DNA from: Lacimicrobium alkaliphilum
GTDB taxonomy: Bacteria; Pseudomonadota; Gammaproteobacteria; Enterobacterales; Alteromonadaceae
Reading direction: 5' to 3'
Assembly: GCF_001466725.1 (NCBI RefSeq)
Contig: NZ_CP013650.1
Location: forward strand, 4,314,836 to 4,378,835
Length of the DNA: 64,000 nt
Shown: positions 35,502 through 44,827 of the stretch, in pieces
Layout: every line of letters starts with the position of its first letter
How positions within the stretch are numbered: position 1 is the stretch's first letter
Position numbers and translations under genes: made by a program
The notes under the pieces: generated by a model
What the model was told of the DNA's origin: nothing
Database searches by the model: none
What the model saw: the letters and a program-made list of their open reading frames with translations, nothing else

Positions 35502-36380
35502 TTAACTCCCCGGTTCTGAGCTGGTCTTTGAGTCCGCAGTGGTGTCCCGTTTAAGCACACAACTGCTGCTGTCCATCCAGTGTTTGCCCGGAATCAGAGT
35601 TCGCCCTTGCTGAGTTTCCAACACCAGCATATTGTCGGTAATCTCCAGCAACACGCCCTGTATGTCGCCGATGCGGATATGATCCTGCAATTTACAGTGT
35701 TTTCTGGCCTGCCGGGTGCCGACCAGGTTGGCCACCATATCCTTGCTGCCAAGGCCGAATGCAAGGGCCAGCCCGGCACTGAAAACGGCCAGCAATACCA
35801 CCACCAGGTTGGTGATAAAGTGGATGTTGATCCCCAGTTGCTCAACACCAATAACCAGGGCCGTAAAAATCACCGCATATTTAACCATGGCTGCCAGCCA
35901 GATCCCTCTGGGAAGGCGGGCGGATTCGGCGGTGGCTTTGGTCATTGAACTGAGCAGGTTAGCGAGCACAAACCCGCCAAGCATAATTAAAAGACCTGCC
36001 AGTAAGCGGGGCAGATAAGTAAGAAACTGACCTAACCAGTTGGCGAACAGTTCCAGACCCAGGGTCGAAGTTGCTGCGGCGAGGAAAAACAGGATGACAA
36101 TCCAAAACACCACTCTGGCGGCAATACGCCCATGGTTTGGTCTGATATGCAACGAGCGTTGGGATGCTGACAGGGGTTTGGCCAGGGCCAGTAAACGGTT
36201 GATTAAGCTGACCAATGAGCGCGTCAGCCGGGACAGCAGCCAGGCAATGAGCCAACCCGCCAAAAACAGCAACAGCGCTCCGAGTATTTGCGGTAAATAG
36301 GCAATCAGGTGCTCTGTTAAGCGGGCATAGAGCTCAGTAACAGCTTGTTGCCATTGACCCGTATCAGATGTGGTTGTCAT
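35502..36380 (-). CDS. MscS-like small-conductance mechanosensitive channel
   Basis: A 292-residue membrane protein with four hydrophobic segments. The last (AVFSAGLALAFGLGSKDMVANLVG) has the glycine/alanine pattern of the MscS pore helix, and the downstream beta domain (IRIGDIQGVLLEITDNMLVLET, GRTLIPG) matches the MscS C-terminal cage but is short. It resembles the 'conserved TM helix' group. First gene of a three-gene operon with the MgtE-N/CBS protein and mgtE, which hints at ion or osmotic homeostasis. Confidence 0.85.
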   Translation of the reverse strand: MTTTSDTGQWQQAVTELYARLTEHLIAYLPQILGALLLFLAGWLIAWLLSRLTRSLVSLINRLLALAKPLSASQRSLHIRPNHGRIAARVVFWIVILFFLAAATSTLGLELFANWLGQFLTYLPRLLAGLLIMLGGFVLANLLSSMTKATAESARLPRGIWLAAMVKYAVIFTALVIGVEQLGINIHFITNLVVVLLAVFSAGLALAFGLGSKDMVANLVGTRQARKHCKLQDHIRIGDIQGVLLEITDNMLVLETQQGRTLIPGKHWMDSSSCVLKRDTTADSKTSSEPGS

Positions 36381-36582
36381 GGTGCTTTCCTCTGCTTTTC
36401 TTAGCTTGCGGTTTTATCACACTACTCTGATGATAGCCTGTAACTTCTATATTTCTTGTTGATGGTAAGGCATGCCCGGATAACAATTGGCAACAGGAGA
36501 AAACAAATCACTACAAACTGATAGAGAACTGCACTGTGTAACATTCTAACCTGCTCCTATCCTTTTTGGTTGGAGTAAAACA

Positions 36583-37374
36583 ATGATAAGCAGCTGGAAA
36601 AAGAAACTGCCCCTGGCTCTGAGCGTAATGATCATGGGTAGTCAGGCTGCCTGGGCCACTGTGGTAGAAGTCCAGACGGTATTGGGAAATTTTCAGGTAA
36701 ACCTGTTTGATAAAAAAACACCGGCCACGGTAAATAATTTTCTTGGTTATGTGAATTCAGGCGCGTATTACAGCAATGTGGTGCATCGCAGCGTGCCGGA
36801 CTTTGTGATTCAGGCCGGCGGTTTTACCTATAATGATGAATTTCCTCTGGATCGGGTGACCAAAGGCGCAGCCATAGCCAATGAGCCCGAACTGTCGAAT
36901 GTCAGAGGCACTATCGCCATGGCTAAATCTGCCGGTGATCCCAACAGTGCCACCTCAGAGTGGTTTATCAATCTGGATGACAACAGCGCCAATCTGGATA
37001 TTCAGAATGGTGGTTTCAGTGTGTTCGGTCAGGTGCTGGGGGATGGCATGAAGGTAGTGGATGCCATTGCCGAAATGCAAACCTACGATGCCGGTGGCGC
37101 CCTGACCGACATCCCTCTGCGTGACTACTCCGATGATCAGGAGGAACTTAAGGGAGAAAATCTGATCCTGATCACTGATATTGTGGTGGTGGATGACAGC
37201 ACAGACACGCACCCCGAGTTAGAGCCGGTGCCCAACACACTAATTGATAAACAACAGAACGACGATAATAATGGATCATCAGGTTCCGGTGGTGGTCTGA
37301 GCTGGGGTATTCTGATGCTCGGCTTGGCCGTTATTCTGAGAGCTCGGCCTTCCATTCGCTGTTATCGTCGCTGA
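36583..37374 (+). CDS. Exported cyclophilin-type peptidyl-prolyl isomerase with GlyGly-CTERM tail
   Basis: A 263-residue protein. Signal peptide at 1-25 (MISSWKKKLPLALSVMIMG...AWA); cyclophilin domain at about 27-190 with the active-site region VVHRSVPDFVIQAGGF and a FGQVLGDGMKVVDAI C-terminus. After a Ser/Gly linker near 230-237 a hydrophobic stretch (LSWGILMLGLAVIL) and basic end (RARPSIRCYRR) form a GlyGly-CTERM sorting signal, typically cut by rhombosortase so that the protein ends up at the surface. Its last 44 bases overlap the opposite gene. RBS TTGGAG precedes ATG. Confidence 0.88.
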   Translation: MISSWKKKLPLALSVMIMGSQAAWATVVEVQTVLGNFQVNLFDKKTPATVNNFLGYVNSGAYYSNVVHRSVPDFVIQAGGFTYNDEFPLDRVTKGAAIANEPELSNVRGTIAMAKSAGDPNSATSEWFINLDDNSANLDIQNGGFSVFGQVLGDGMKVVDAIAEMQTYDAGGALTDIPLRDYSDDQEELKGENLILITDIVVVDDSTDTHPELEPVPNTLIDKQQNDDNNGSSGSGGGLSWGILMLGLAVILRARPSIRCYRR

Positions 37375-38239
37375 TATTCTCCAGCACATGTTCTTTGTAG
37401 TGTTGCCAGAAATCAGGATTATCTTTGGCAAACCAGAATCCGAGGCTGCTGATATAGTTTTCTGATTTCAGTACCTTAGCCAGTGCAGTATCGATTCTGT
37501 TTACGGTTTCCTCGCCCCATTCGGTGTTACTGCAACCAATAGCACCGGTAATGGGGCTGTGCTGGTTCTGTTCGATCGGCAGATAGCTGAGGGTGCTCTC
37601 TTCGGTCAGTTCAAAGTAACGGCCAATAACCGGGTAGTCGAGGGTATAGTCCAGTCTCCCCAGTGCCACCATATTCAGTGCCAGGGTAGATTTGCCGGAC
37701 AAGATCCGGTGGTTGCGCTGCGCTTCGCTGTAGCGATCAAGCAAAGGTTGCAAAACCTCTCCGTAAGCCCGGCCAAGGGGACGGCCAAATTGTAGCGAGT
37801 TGTCCTGTAGCAGGGCGGCAAAATCTACCGGTTCGCCATAGCGCTGACGAATCACCCTGGCAGAGGAGGCATTAACAATAAGCTGATGAGGCTGATAATA
37901 CAGCGTTGCCCTGGAATAGCGGGTAATCGGGGTATCTGCACGCTTAATCATGCAGGGAAAGCAAACCGGAGCCTGCTTTTCTCTCAGCCTGGCGATACGG
38001 GCCGGGGGGATGGTCAGGACTTCGTGATCGGAATCCGGCATGGACCGAATCATTTCCTCTACCAGCACATCGCAAAAACCCTGGCTCTGATAGTCACCAT
38101 CGAGAATATGAAATGGCGGTCCATCGTTGACGGCCCAGGTAACTTTATGGGGCCCGGGGGAAACAAAAGGTTCGGCAAGCACCGGCAGGCTCAAAAGAGA
38201 TGCCAGAGCAAGGGGCAATAACCCTCTGGTAACTTCCAT
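37331..38239 (-). CDS. Periplasmic solute-binding protein (PBPb/SBP_bac_3-like)
   Basis: A 302-residue exported protein with signal peptide MEVTRGLLPLALASLLSLPVLA. Pattern HKVTWAVNDGPPFHILDG...GFCDVLVEEMIRSM, and later GRLDYTLDYPVIGRYF, fits the family-3 solute-binding fold. Related stand-alone proteins occur in Alteromonadales without transporter genes, and none is adjacent here, so a sensory role is possible. ATG 38239 is chosen for the GGGAG just upstream. The 3' end overlaps the cyclophilin gene by 44 bp in convergent orientation. Confidence 0.82.
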   Translation of the reverse strand: MEVTRGLLPLALASLLSLPVLAEPFVSPGPHKVTWAVNDGPPFHILDGDYQSQGFCDVLVEEMIRSMPDSDHEVLTIPPARIARLREKQAPVCFPCMIKRADTPITRYSRATLYYQPHQLIVNASSARVIRQRYGEPVDFAALLQDNSLQFGRPLGRAYGEVLQPLLDRYSEAQRNHRILSGKSTLALNMVALGRLDYTLDYPVIGRYFELTEESTLSYLPIEQNQHSPITGAIGCSNTEWGEETVNRIDTALAKVLKSENYISSLGFWFAKDNPDFWQHYKEHVLENISDDNSEWKAELSE

Positions 38240-38519
38240 ATGTACTCCCTTTGCCAAAATTCCGGGCCTTTGCGTGCTTAGCCCTGTGCGACAAACAAAC
38301 CACGCAACACATCACAGATTATAAACCAATACGTTCGATGCCGACGGAACGATCTTAGTTGATTTAACTTCACTTGCCTTGTTTTTCAGACTACTGGTCG
38401 CTGATCCCGGGGTCTGAACTTACCCCTTTGACTGTAAAACGTTATCTTGCCCGGCTTCCCTGTTTTTAGATTTATATCCGCGTACTCGCAGAGTCCGGGT
38501 AGTTAAAATAAGGTGACAC

Positions 38520-40958
38520 ATGAAGTTACGTAGTCTTGCTTTGCTGTTATCAGTATTTTCGGCTCTCGCAGCGGCCGACGCCATTCGCCAGAGCAAAGGT
38601 GATTTTGAAGATAAATTCAGACAGCTCGATGAAGTCTTACCCACGGCAAACGTTTATCGCAATGCAGCAGGTGAACCCGGTCACCAGTACTGGCAGCAAC
38701 AGGTAGACTACAAAATAAAGGTTACACTGGATGAATCCCGCCGGCGTTTGCAGGCGACGCAGCAAGTGCGTTATCAGAATAACTCACCAGATACCCTGCG
38801 TTACTTATGGCTGCAACTGGATCAGAATAAGTTTAAACCGGACTCCATGGCCGAGCTGAGCACGGCGTTTGCCGGTATCGGCCGTCGTGGACCTGCCACA
38901 GAAGCCGGAGATGGTGACAAGCCTGCCCGCCTGAGTCTGGGAGAGCTGCGACGCCAGCAGTTTATGCAGGACAATGAGCTGGGTTATGAGATTGGCGAGG
39001 TCAAAGATGCGATGGGGAACCGGCTCAGATCTACCCTGGTAGGTACCAATATGCGTATCGATTTACATCAGCCCCTTAAACCCGGAGAGACGGTTTCATT
39101 CTCGCTGGACTATGCCTTTAATATTGTCGAAGAAGATGCGGTTTCGGCCCGTGCCGGCTATGAACATTTCCCCGATGATCCCAGAGAAGGCGGCAACGAT
39201 ATTTTCCTGCTGGCCCAATGGTTTCCCCGCTTACACGCCTATACCGATTACGAAGCCTGGACCAATAAAGAATTTCTTGGCCGCGGTGAATTTACGCTGG
39301 AGTTTGGTGACTATGAGGTAGAGATCACCGTACCGGCTGATCATATTGTCTCGGCCACCGGCAGCCTGCAAAACGCCGGGCAGGTTCTGACACCAACTCA
39401 GCAACAGAGACTGAAACAGGCAGAAACCGCGAAACGGCCGGTGTTTGTGGTCACCGAAGAAGAGGCGCTGGAAAACGAAAAGACAGCAACAGAGCAGACT
39501 AAGACCTGGCAGTTTAAAGCCGAAAACGTCAGGGATTTCGCCTGGGCTTCATCGCGCAAGTTTATGTGGGACGCCAAAGGCTATCAGCAGGGGGGCGATG
39601 AGCAGCCGTTGGTAATGGCCATGTCTTTCTATCCCAAAGAAGGTGGCGACCTGTGGAAGAAGTACAGCACCGAGTCCATCGTTCATACCATGGAGGTGTA
39701 CTCCCGTTTCTCCTTTGATTACCCCTATCCCGTGGCTCAGTCGGTAAATGGCCCTGTGGGTGGCATGGAATATCCCATGATTACCTTTAACGGCCCCCGT
39801 ACTGAATTACAGGATGATGGCAGCCGCACTTACTCACAGGCAGAAAAGCGCTTCCTGATTGGTGTGGTGATCCATGAGATCGGGCATATCTATTTTCCGA
39901 TGATAGTGAATTCCGATGAGCGTCAGTGGACCTGGATGGACGAAGGCCTGAACAGCTTTCTTGATGGCGTGGCTGGTCGCGAGTGGGACCCGGACATTCC
40001 ATGGGGTGTGGAGCCTCGCGATATTACCGGTTACATGAAATCCGAGGTGCAGGTGCCTATCATGACCCAGTCAGACAGCATACTGAAAATCGGCCCTAAT
40101 GCGTACACTAAGCCTGCCGCCGCGCTGAATATTCTGCGCGAAACCATTTTAGGCCGGGAGCTGTTTGACTTCGCGTTTAAAGAATATGCCCGTCGCTGGA
40201 AGTTTAAGCGCCCGACTCCGGCTGATTTCTTCCGTACCATGGAAGAAGCCAGCGGTGTCGATCTTGACTGGTTCTGGCGTGGCTGGTTTTACAGTACCGA
40301 TCATGTGGATATCTCCATCGACCGGGTCTATAAGCTGAGAATGGACACCAAAGATCCTGACATCGACTTTAAACGTCTGCGCCAACAGGAGCTGGATAAG
40401 CCATTATCGCTGACGGTGGAGCGTAATCGTCAGGAGGGTGAGCTATGGATCGAGCGCAATCCGGATGTCAGTGATTTCTATGACGAGCACGACAGATTTA
40501 CGGTCACGAACAAAGAGCGCAATCAGTACCGTAAATTTCTTGCCGGTCTGGAGGACTGGGAGCGAAAGGCCTTTGAGCGCGCCGTCAGTGAAGATCGCAA
40601 CTATTATGTGATGGAGTTTTCCAATCAGGGTGGGCTGGTGATGCCGATCATTCTGCAGCTCGAATATGCCGATGGCAGCGAAGAAATAATGCGCATCCCT
40701 GCGGAAATCTGGCGTCGCAGCCCCAGGGCGGTAAAAAAGCTGATCGTTACCGACAAAGAGCTTGAGCAGGTAACAGTCGATCCGCGCTGGGAGACGGCTG
40801 ACGTGGATGTGGAGAATAACCACTACCCCAGACGCATTATTCCTTCCAGAGTCGAAGCCTACAAGGCGAAGAAATCCAAGGCCAAAGTAAGCCGGGATAT
40901 TATGCAGGATATTAAAACCGAGCTGAAAACCGAAGAAGAGCTGAAGGACAAGCAATGA
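38520..40958 (+). CDS. M1-family zinc metallopeptidase (aminopeptidase N-like)
   Basis: An 812-residue exported protein (signal peptide to about A19-D20). An N-terminal beta domain is followed by the M1 catalytic domain: GGMEYP exopeptidase motif, zinc site HEIGH at 452-456 and third ligand E475 (MDEGLNSF), exactly the HExxH-x18-E spacing. The C-terminal region (about 640-812) is charged, rich in Lys/Glu, ending in KTEEELKDKQ. Likely digests peptides in the periplasm. It overlaps the next gene in ATGA. Confidence 0.93.
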   Translation: MKLRSLALLLSVFSALAAADAIRQSKGDFEDKFRQLDEVLPTANVYRNAAGEPGHQYWQQQVDYKIKVTLDESRRRLQATQQVRYQNNSPDTLRYLWLQLDQNKFKPDSMAELSTAFAGIGRRGPATEAGDGDKPARLSLGELRRQQFMQDNELGYEIGEVKDAMGNRLRSTLVGTNMRIDLHQPLKPGETVSFSLDYAFNIVEEDAVSARAGYEHFPDDPREGGNDIFLLAQWFPRLHAYTDYEAWTNKEFLGRGEFTLEFGDYEVEITVPADHIVSATGSLQNAGQVLTPTQQQRLKQAETAKRPVFVVTEEEALENEKTATEQTKTWQFKAENVRDFAWASSRKFMWDAKGYQQGGDEQPLVMAMSFYPKEGGDLWKKYSTESIVHTMEVYSRFSFDYPYPVAQSVNGPVGGMEYPMITFNGPRTELQDDGSRTYSQAEKRFLIGVVIHEIGHIYFPMIVNSDERQWTWMDEGLNSFLDGVAGREWDPDIPWGVEPRDITGYMKSEVQVPIMTQSDSILKIGPNAYTKPAAALNILRETILGRELFDFAFKEYARRWKFKRPTPADFFRTMEEASGVDLDWFWRGWFYSTDHVDISIDRVYKLRMDTKDPDIDFKRLRQQELDKPLSLTVERNRQEGELWIERNPDVSDFYDEHDRFTVTNKERNQYRKFLAGLEDWERKAFERAVSEDRNYYVMEFSNQGGLVMPIILQLEYADGSEEIMRIPAEIWRRSPRAVKKLIVTDKELEQVTVDPRWETADVDVENNHYPRRIIPSRVEAYKAKKSKAKVSRDIMQDIKTELKTEEELKDKQ

Positions 40959-41461
40959 GTCGTTGGTTATGGTTGCTGATCGTGCTGGTGGCAGCAGCTG
41001 CGCTGCCCGCTGCCGCGCATCAGCAGAAAGCCGCACTGACCAAGGTATTATTTAATCACCGTACCGGGCAGCTGGATGTGATGCACAGATTTTATCTGCA
41101 CGATGCCGAGCATGCGGTGAAAAAACTCTTTGATCGCAACGCCGATATGCTTAACTCGGCCGATACCCAACAGGCATTCAGTGACTATGTGGCAGCGCGT
41201 TTCTCGCTGCTTCATCAACAGCAGCCACTGCCTCTTGAGCTGGTAGGTTTCGAAGTCGAAGGCAAGTTTTTCTGGGTCTATCAACAGATTGCAATACCGG
41301 AATCTGTTACCAGTCTGACGGTCAAACACGATGCTTTAAGGGATATCTGGCCACAGCAGGTCAATCTGGTCAATATTGAAGGTCAAGAGACGATCCGCAG
41401 TCTCAACTTCGAAGGCAGCACAGAAGTGCTCAGTGTCAGCTTCGACTCCCACCATCACTGA
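40955..41461 (+). CDS. DUF6702-type exported protein
   Basis: A 168-residue protein with signal peptide MSRWLWLLIVLVAAAALPAAA. The rest fits small beta-rich DUF6702-like proteins (TKVLFNHRTGQLDVMHRFYLHDAEH), often found beside M1 peptidases. It ends in a short His-rich tail (SHHH-type). Four-base overlap with the M1 peptidase gene suggests translational coupling and perhaps a helper role. Function unknown. Confidence 0.8.
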   Translation: MSRWLWLLIVLVAAAALPAAAHQQKAALTKVLFNHRTGQLDVMHRFYLHDAEHAVKKLFDRNADMLNSADTQQAFSDYVAARFSLLHQQQPLPLELVGFEVEGKFFWVYQQIAIPESVTSLTVKHDALRDIWPQQVNLVNIEGQETIRSLNFEGSTEVLSVSFDSHHH

Positions 41462-41485
41462 GAACCGATAAGGTGCCCCGTCAGG

Positions 41486-42265
41486 GTGAACTTTTACCCT
41501 GTCGGGCTATCTATGCTGTTACTGTCAATGGACTGTGTAGACCCTTTGCTGTCAAAAACCGCTCCGGCACAAGCTTCCCTGCTGCCATTTATCGTTGTTT
41601 CGCTGTTGATTCATGCCCTGGCGTTCTGGTGGCTGATAAGATTGCAATCTCAGGCCATTGCGCCGATGGTTGCACATAAAGATCATAACACCACCATTAA
41701 GGCCCGTCTGTGGCAAGCTCCCGCGCCTGCTGTAGCGGCCCCGGAGCCTGAACCTGAGCCGGAAGCGGTACCTGAACCGGTTCCGAAGCCCCAGCCATCA
41801 CCGGCTGAGCCTGAAGCGCCTCTATCACCCCCGCCCGAACAGTCAGAACCGCAAGTGGCTAAACAGCCTGAGAAACCCACGTCTGTGCCTGACAGCCAGG
41901 GGCCAGCGGCCATTGAATCTGGTTCTGAAGTAAAGCCTGTTGGCCCTGCTGAATATCAAAGTGCGGCACAACGGCACTTGTCCGGCTGGCAATATCGGCA
42001 ACAGCAGCAGCTGGCAGAACAGGCCAACCGTGAATACCGTCAGCAACGGCAGAATCCTATTGGCGAAATACCGGATTACACGGAAAAACTCAGCGAGGAT
42101 GAGAAACTTCGTGAGGCCGTTACTAAGGACGTAAACTGTGAAGCGGGTATAAACGGTGCTATTACCAGTCTAATGCGTATAGCCGGTGGTGCAGTTCGCT
42201 GCACTGAGCGGGGCGCGTTTCAGCAGTATATTGATAAACGGCTGAATAAAACCCGGAACCAATAA
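41486..42265 (+). CDS. TonB-like proline-rich inner-membrane protein of unknown function
   Basis: Up to 259 residues. One membrane helix near 33-52 (PFIVVSLLIHALAFWWLI) precedes a long proline/glutamate-rich spacer (PEPEPEPE..., about 80-130), as in TonB and TolA, but the C-terminus has no TonB fold; instead two cysteines in VNCEAGIN...VRCTERGA near 225-245 suggest a disulfide-bonded periplasmic end. The start is uncertain: GTG 41486, ATG 41513 and ATG 41528 are in frame and none has a clear ribosome-binding site. Confidence 0.65.
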   Translation: MNFYPVGLSMLLLSMDCVDPLLSKTAPAQASLLPFIVVSLLIHALAFWWLIRLQSQAIAPMVAHKDHNTTIKARLWQAPAPAVAAPEPEPEPEAVPEPVPKPQPSPAEPEAPLSPPPEQSEPQVAKQPEKPTSVPDSQGPAAIESGSEVKPVGPAEYQSAAQRHLSGWQYRQQQQLAEQANREYRQQRQNPIGEIPDYTEKLSEDEKLREAVTKDVNCEAGINGAITSLMRIAGGAVRCTERGAFQQYIDKRLNKTRNQ

Positions 42266-42669
42266 AGCCACTGGATGCCCAGCAACCTTTGAATTAGCAA
42301 TGTGCTGTTCAATAACACCCAGCTATCAAAGGTGCTGGACAGGCCCGGTTACTTTAGTCGGGCATGACCGCACGTCGTTCCCGCGGCCGTAGGCGGGAAC
42401 CCAGCGCCCTTGCTTTATATGATGAACTACAGTTTATGTAGCCTGGATGCAGTGAAACGGAATCCGGGGATTCATCCGGCTAACAGCAGCTTTCTTCGTG
42501 TTTTTCGTGGTCCAAAGGCCGTCAACCACGAAGGACTCGAAGAGCACGAAGACGGTAACAGAAGAACGCCTTAAAACCTCTGCGTCTCAGCGTCTTTGCG
42601 AGAGTGTTTTTTATCACCGTATTTCACCTTGCTCGCTGCGGGTTACTGCATGACAACGGAATGAGTTAT
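42266..42669. repeat. Repeat-rich intergenic region before lysC
   Basis: No gene seen. It holds a palindrome GTTCCCGC/GCGGGAAC (42377-42384, 42393-42400) of the widespread CGTTCCCGC...GCGGGAACCCAG type, a second REP-like unit (42439-42470, TAGCCTGGATG...AATCCGGGG; compare 4057-4086), and a CACGAAG / CTCTGCGTCTCAGC block at about 42497-42605 of a kind repeated in many proteobacteria. Such pile-ups often mark old insertion points. Confidence 0.65.
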
Positions 42670-42683
42670 TGCATAAAAATGCA
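42670..42683. promoter_or_regulatory. ArgR-box-like palindrome upstream of lysC
   Basis: TGCAT-AAAA-ATGCA is a perfect palindrome of the TGMATWWWWATKCA form that resembles an ARG box, 67-80 bp before the lysC start. No lysine riboswitch is apparent here, unlike in E. coli lysC. ArgR control of lysine/arginine balance is a guess; the site could also be chance in AT-rich DNA. Confidence 0.35.
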
Positions 42684-42749
42684 TTAAAAAGAGATGAAAA
42701 TACGTTATTCTCTGGCCCCATAGCGCACAGAGAGTAAGGGGAGCGGGAA

Positions 42750-44099
42750 ATGTCTCTTAATATAGCCAAATTCGGCGGCACCAGCGTTGCGAACATTGAT
42801 GCAATGACCAGTTGTGCCCGAATTGTCATGGACAACGCAGCCACCAGAGTGGTGGTGGTCAGTGCCGCCGCAGGCGTGACCAATTATCTGGTGCAACTGG
42901 CCAACGAAGAGCTCACGGTTGAGCAAATCAACCAGGTGATCGCCAGTATTGAACAGATTGAGTTCGCGATTCTTACCGGTCTGGACTCTCCCCCCCAGGT
43001 GTCGGTAAAGCTCAATGAATTGCTTAATCTATTGCGCGAGCTGGCTTTTCATGAAGAAATTCTGCACCGCCCGGATCTGAAAGATGCCATGTTGTCACTG
43101 GGTGAACGGATGTCGTCATTACTGTTTGCCGAACTGCTGTGCCAGAAGGGCCTGCAGGCAGAAAATTTTGATGCCCGCAAGGTCATAAAAACAGACAGTG
43201 ACTTTGGCCAGGCCGCACCGGATATTGAGCTTGTTGCGGCGCAGGCCAACAAACTGATCAAGCCCGAGCTGTCGCGTACGGTGCTGGTGACCCAGGGCTT
43301 TGTGGGCTCTGATGAACAGGACAATACCACCACCTTAGGCCGTGGCGGTTCAGATTACACTGCGGCCTTGCTGGCCGAGGCGCTGGGTGCCGACAGCTGC
43401 GAGATCTGGACCGATGTGATTGGCGTATATACCACCGACCCACGTATCACCGACAAAGCCCGGCCCCTGCCGGAACTGAGTTTTGAAGAAGCGGCAGAAA
43501 TGGCCACCTTTGGTGCTAAAGTGTTGCACCCGGCAACCATGGTGCCGGCCGTGCGCAGAAATATCCCGGTATTTGTGGGTTCCAGCCGGGAACCGGAGAA
43601 GGGTGGCACCTGGATCGTCAAGGACTGTAAACAGGAGCCTCATTTCCGCGCCCTGACCCGACGCCGCGATCAGGTGCTGGTGACAGTGAAGACCCCGAGC
43701 ATGTTGTATGCCTCAGGCTTTTTGCAGCAGGTGTTTGAGATTCTCGCCCGCCATAATCTCAGTGTGGATCTGGTGACTACCTCGGAAATTGCTGTATCTC
43801 TGACCATAGATAATCCGCCCAACTCGGTGCGCGCCCGCCTTAACCGCGCCACTATTGAGGATCTTAAGCAGATCAGCGATGTCAGCGTCGAAGAGGGTTA
43901 TGATCTGGTCACCGTGGTGGGTAACAACATGCACAGCGCCGCCGGAGTCTCCAGCCAGATCTTCGAATCCGTCAGAAACTATAATCTGCGACTGATTTGC
44001 TATGGCGCCAACCCCCACAATATTTCCTTTCTGGTAAGTGGCAAAGACAGCACCGATGTAGTGAAGGAACTGCACCGGGATCTGTTTGAAGTAAGCTAA
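42750..44099 (+). CDS. lysC: Aspartokinase III (lysine-sensitive)
   Basis: A 449-residue aspartate kinase, the first enzyme of the aspartate family pathway leading to Lys, Met and Thr. KFGGTSVA at 7-14 is the kinase signature; TLGRGGSDYTAALLAEAL and ATFGAKVLHPAT follow; two ACT domains lie at about 305-449 (NLSVDLVTTSEIAVSLT). Overall similarity is to E. coli LysC, not to ThrA/MetL fusions. RBS GGGGAG at 42739-42744. It ties in with dapF and lysA elsewhere in the window. Confidence 0.96.
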   Translation: MSLNIAKFGGTSVANIDAMTSCARIVMDNAATRVVVVSAAAGVTNYLVQLANEELTVEQINQVIASIEQIEFAILTGLDSPPQVSVKLNELLNLLRELAFHEEILHRPDLKDAMLSLGERMSSLLFAELLCQKGLQAENFDARKVIKTDSDFGQAAPDIELVAAQANKLIKPELSRTVLVTQGFVGSDEQDNTTTLGRGGSDYTAALLAEALGADSCEIWTDVIGVYTTDPRITDKARPLPELSFEEAAEMATFGAKVLHPATMVPAVRRNIPVFVGSSREPEKGGTWIVKDCKQEPHFRALTRRRDQVLVTVKTPSMLYASGFLQQVFEILARHNLSVDLVTTSEIAVSLTIDNPPNSVRARLNRATIEDLKQISDVSVEEGYDLVTVVGNNMHSAAGVSSQIFESVRNYNLRLICYGANPHNISFLVSGKDSTDVVKELHRDLFEVS

Positions 44100-44100
44100 C

Positions 44101-44139
44101 AACTTGCCACAGTCACAATACTACTTCATCGGGCAAGTT
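44101..44139. promoter_or_regulatory. Dyad between lysC and the TetR gene
   Basis: AACTTGCC (44101-44108) and GGCAAGTT (44132-44139) are perfect arms with a 23-base centre. It begins just after the lysC stop. It may be a hairpin at the lysC mRNA end or an operator for the TetR-family gene 61 bp downstream; there is no T-tract. Confidence 0.35.
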
Positions 44140-44200
44140 ATGACGGGCGCAGGGGCTATGGTAAAATCACGGCTATAAAAACCATAGATGAACCCTGCAC

Positions 44201-44827
44201 ATGGTCAGACGCACAAAGGCTGAAGCTGAAGCCACCCGCGCCACTATTCTGGATGCGGCCGAAAGACAGTTCTTCGAACAAGGGGTCTCCCGTACTACGC
44301 TGGATAAAATCGCCCGCGCCGCCGGGGTGACCCGTGGTGCCGTATACTGGCACTTTGACAATAAATCCGACTTATTCAGTGCCATGCTCGAACGCATACG
44401 GCTGCCGTTTCGGATGATGCTCAGTGAAATGGACGAGGTGGCTGGAGCCGACTCACTGCAAAGTGTCCGCGATATTATGATCCGGTCTTTGCAGATAGTG
44501 GGGGAAAGCGAGCAGCACCGGCGGGTACTGAGTATTGTGTTTCATCGTTGTGAGTATATTGATGAACTCAATCCTGCGGTGCATGAGCAGGAAAAGCTGG
44601 ATATGGAGGTGCAGCAGACACTGGAGCGCGCCTTTGAACGGGCCCGCCAATCGGGTCAGCTTAATCCCGATGTCAGCCCCGGGCTTGCTGCCAGCGCCCT
44701 GCATGCCTATATCAGCGGGTTAATCGGTAAGTTTTTGCTGACTCCCAATCAGTGTGACCTGTCACAATCAGCACCAGCCTTAATCGATTGTTTTCTGGAT
44801 GGGGTAAAAAAATGCCAGTCAACATAA
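44201..44827 (+). CDS. TetR-family repressor, AcrR/TtgR type
   Basis: A 208-residue TetR regulator. N-terminal helix-turn-helix at about 28-53 (TTLDKIARAAGVTRGAVYWHFDNK) is close to AcrR, MtrR and TtgR; the rest is the ligand-binding helical domain. It lies tail-to-tail with the acrAB operon rather than divergent from acrA as in E. coli, but a matching operator exists upstream of acrA. The likely job is repression of the pump until a drug or metabolite binds. Its last codons overlap the operon terminator. Confidence 0.88.
   Translation: MVRRTKAEAEATRATILDAAERQFFEQGVSRTTLDKIARAAGVTRGAVYWHFDNKSDLFSAMLERIRLPFRMMLSEMDEVAGADSLQSVRDIMIRSLQIVGESEQHRRVLSIVFHRCEYIDELNPAVHEQEKLDMEVQQTLERAFERARQSGQLNPDVSPGLAASALHAYISGLIGKFLLTPNQCDLSQSAPALIDCFLDGVKKCQST

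Noticed and set aside
42601..42749. Lysine riboswitch before lysC
   Set aside because: None of the conserved lysine-riboswitch core is apparent and the space left by the repeats is short.
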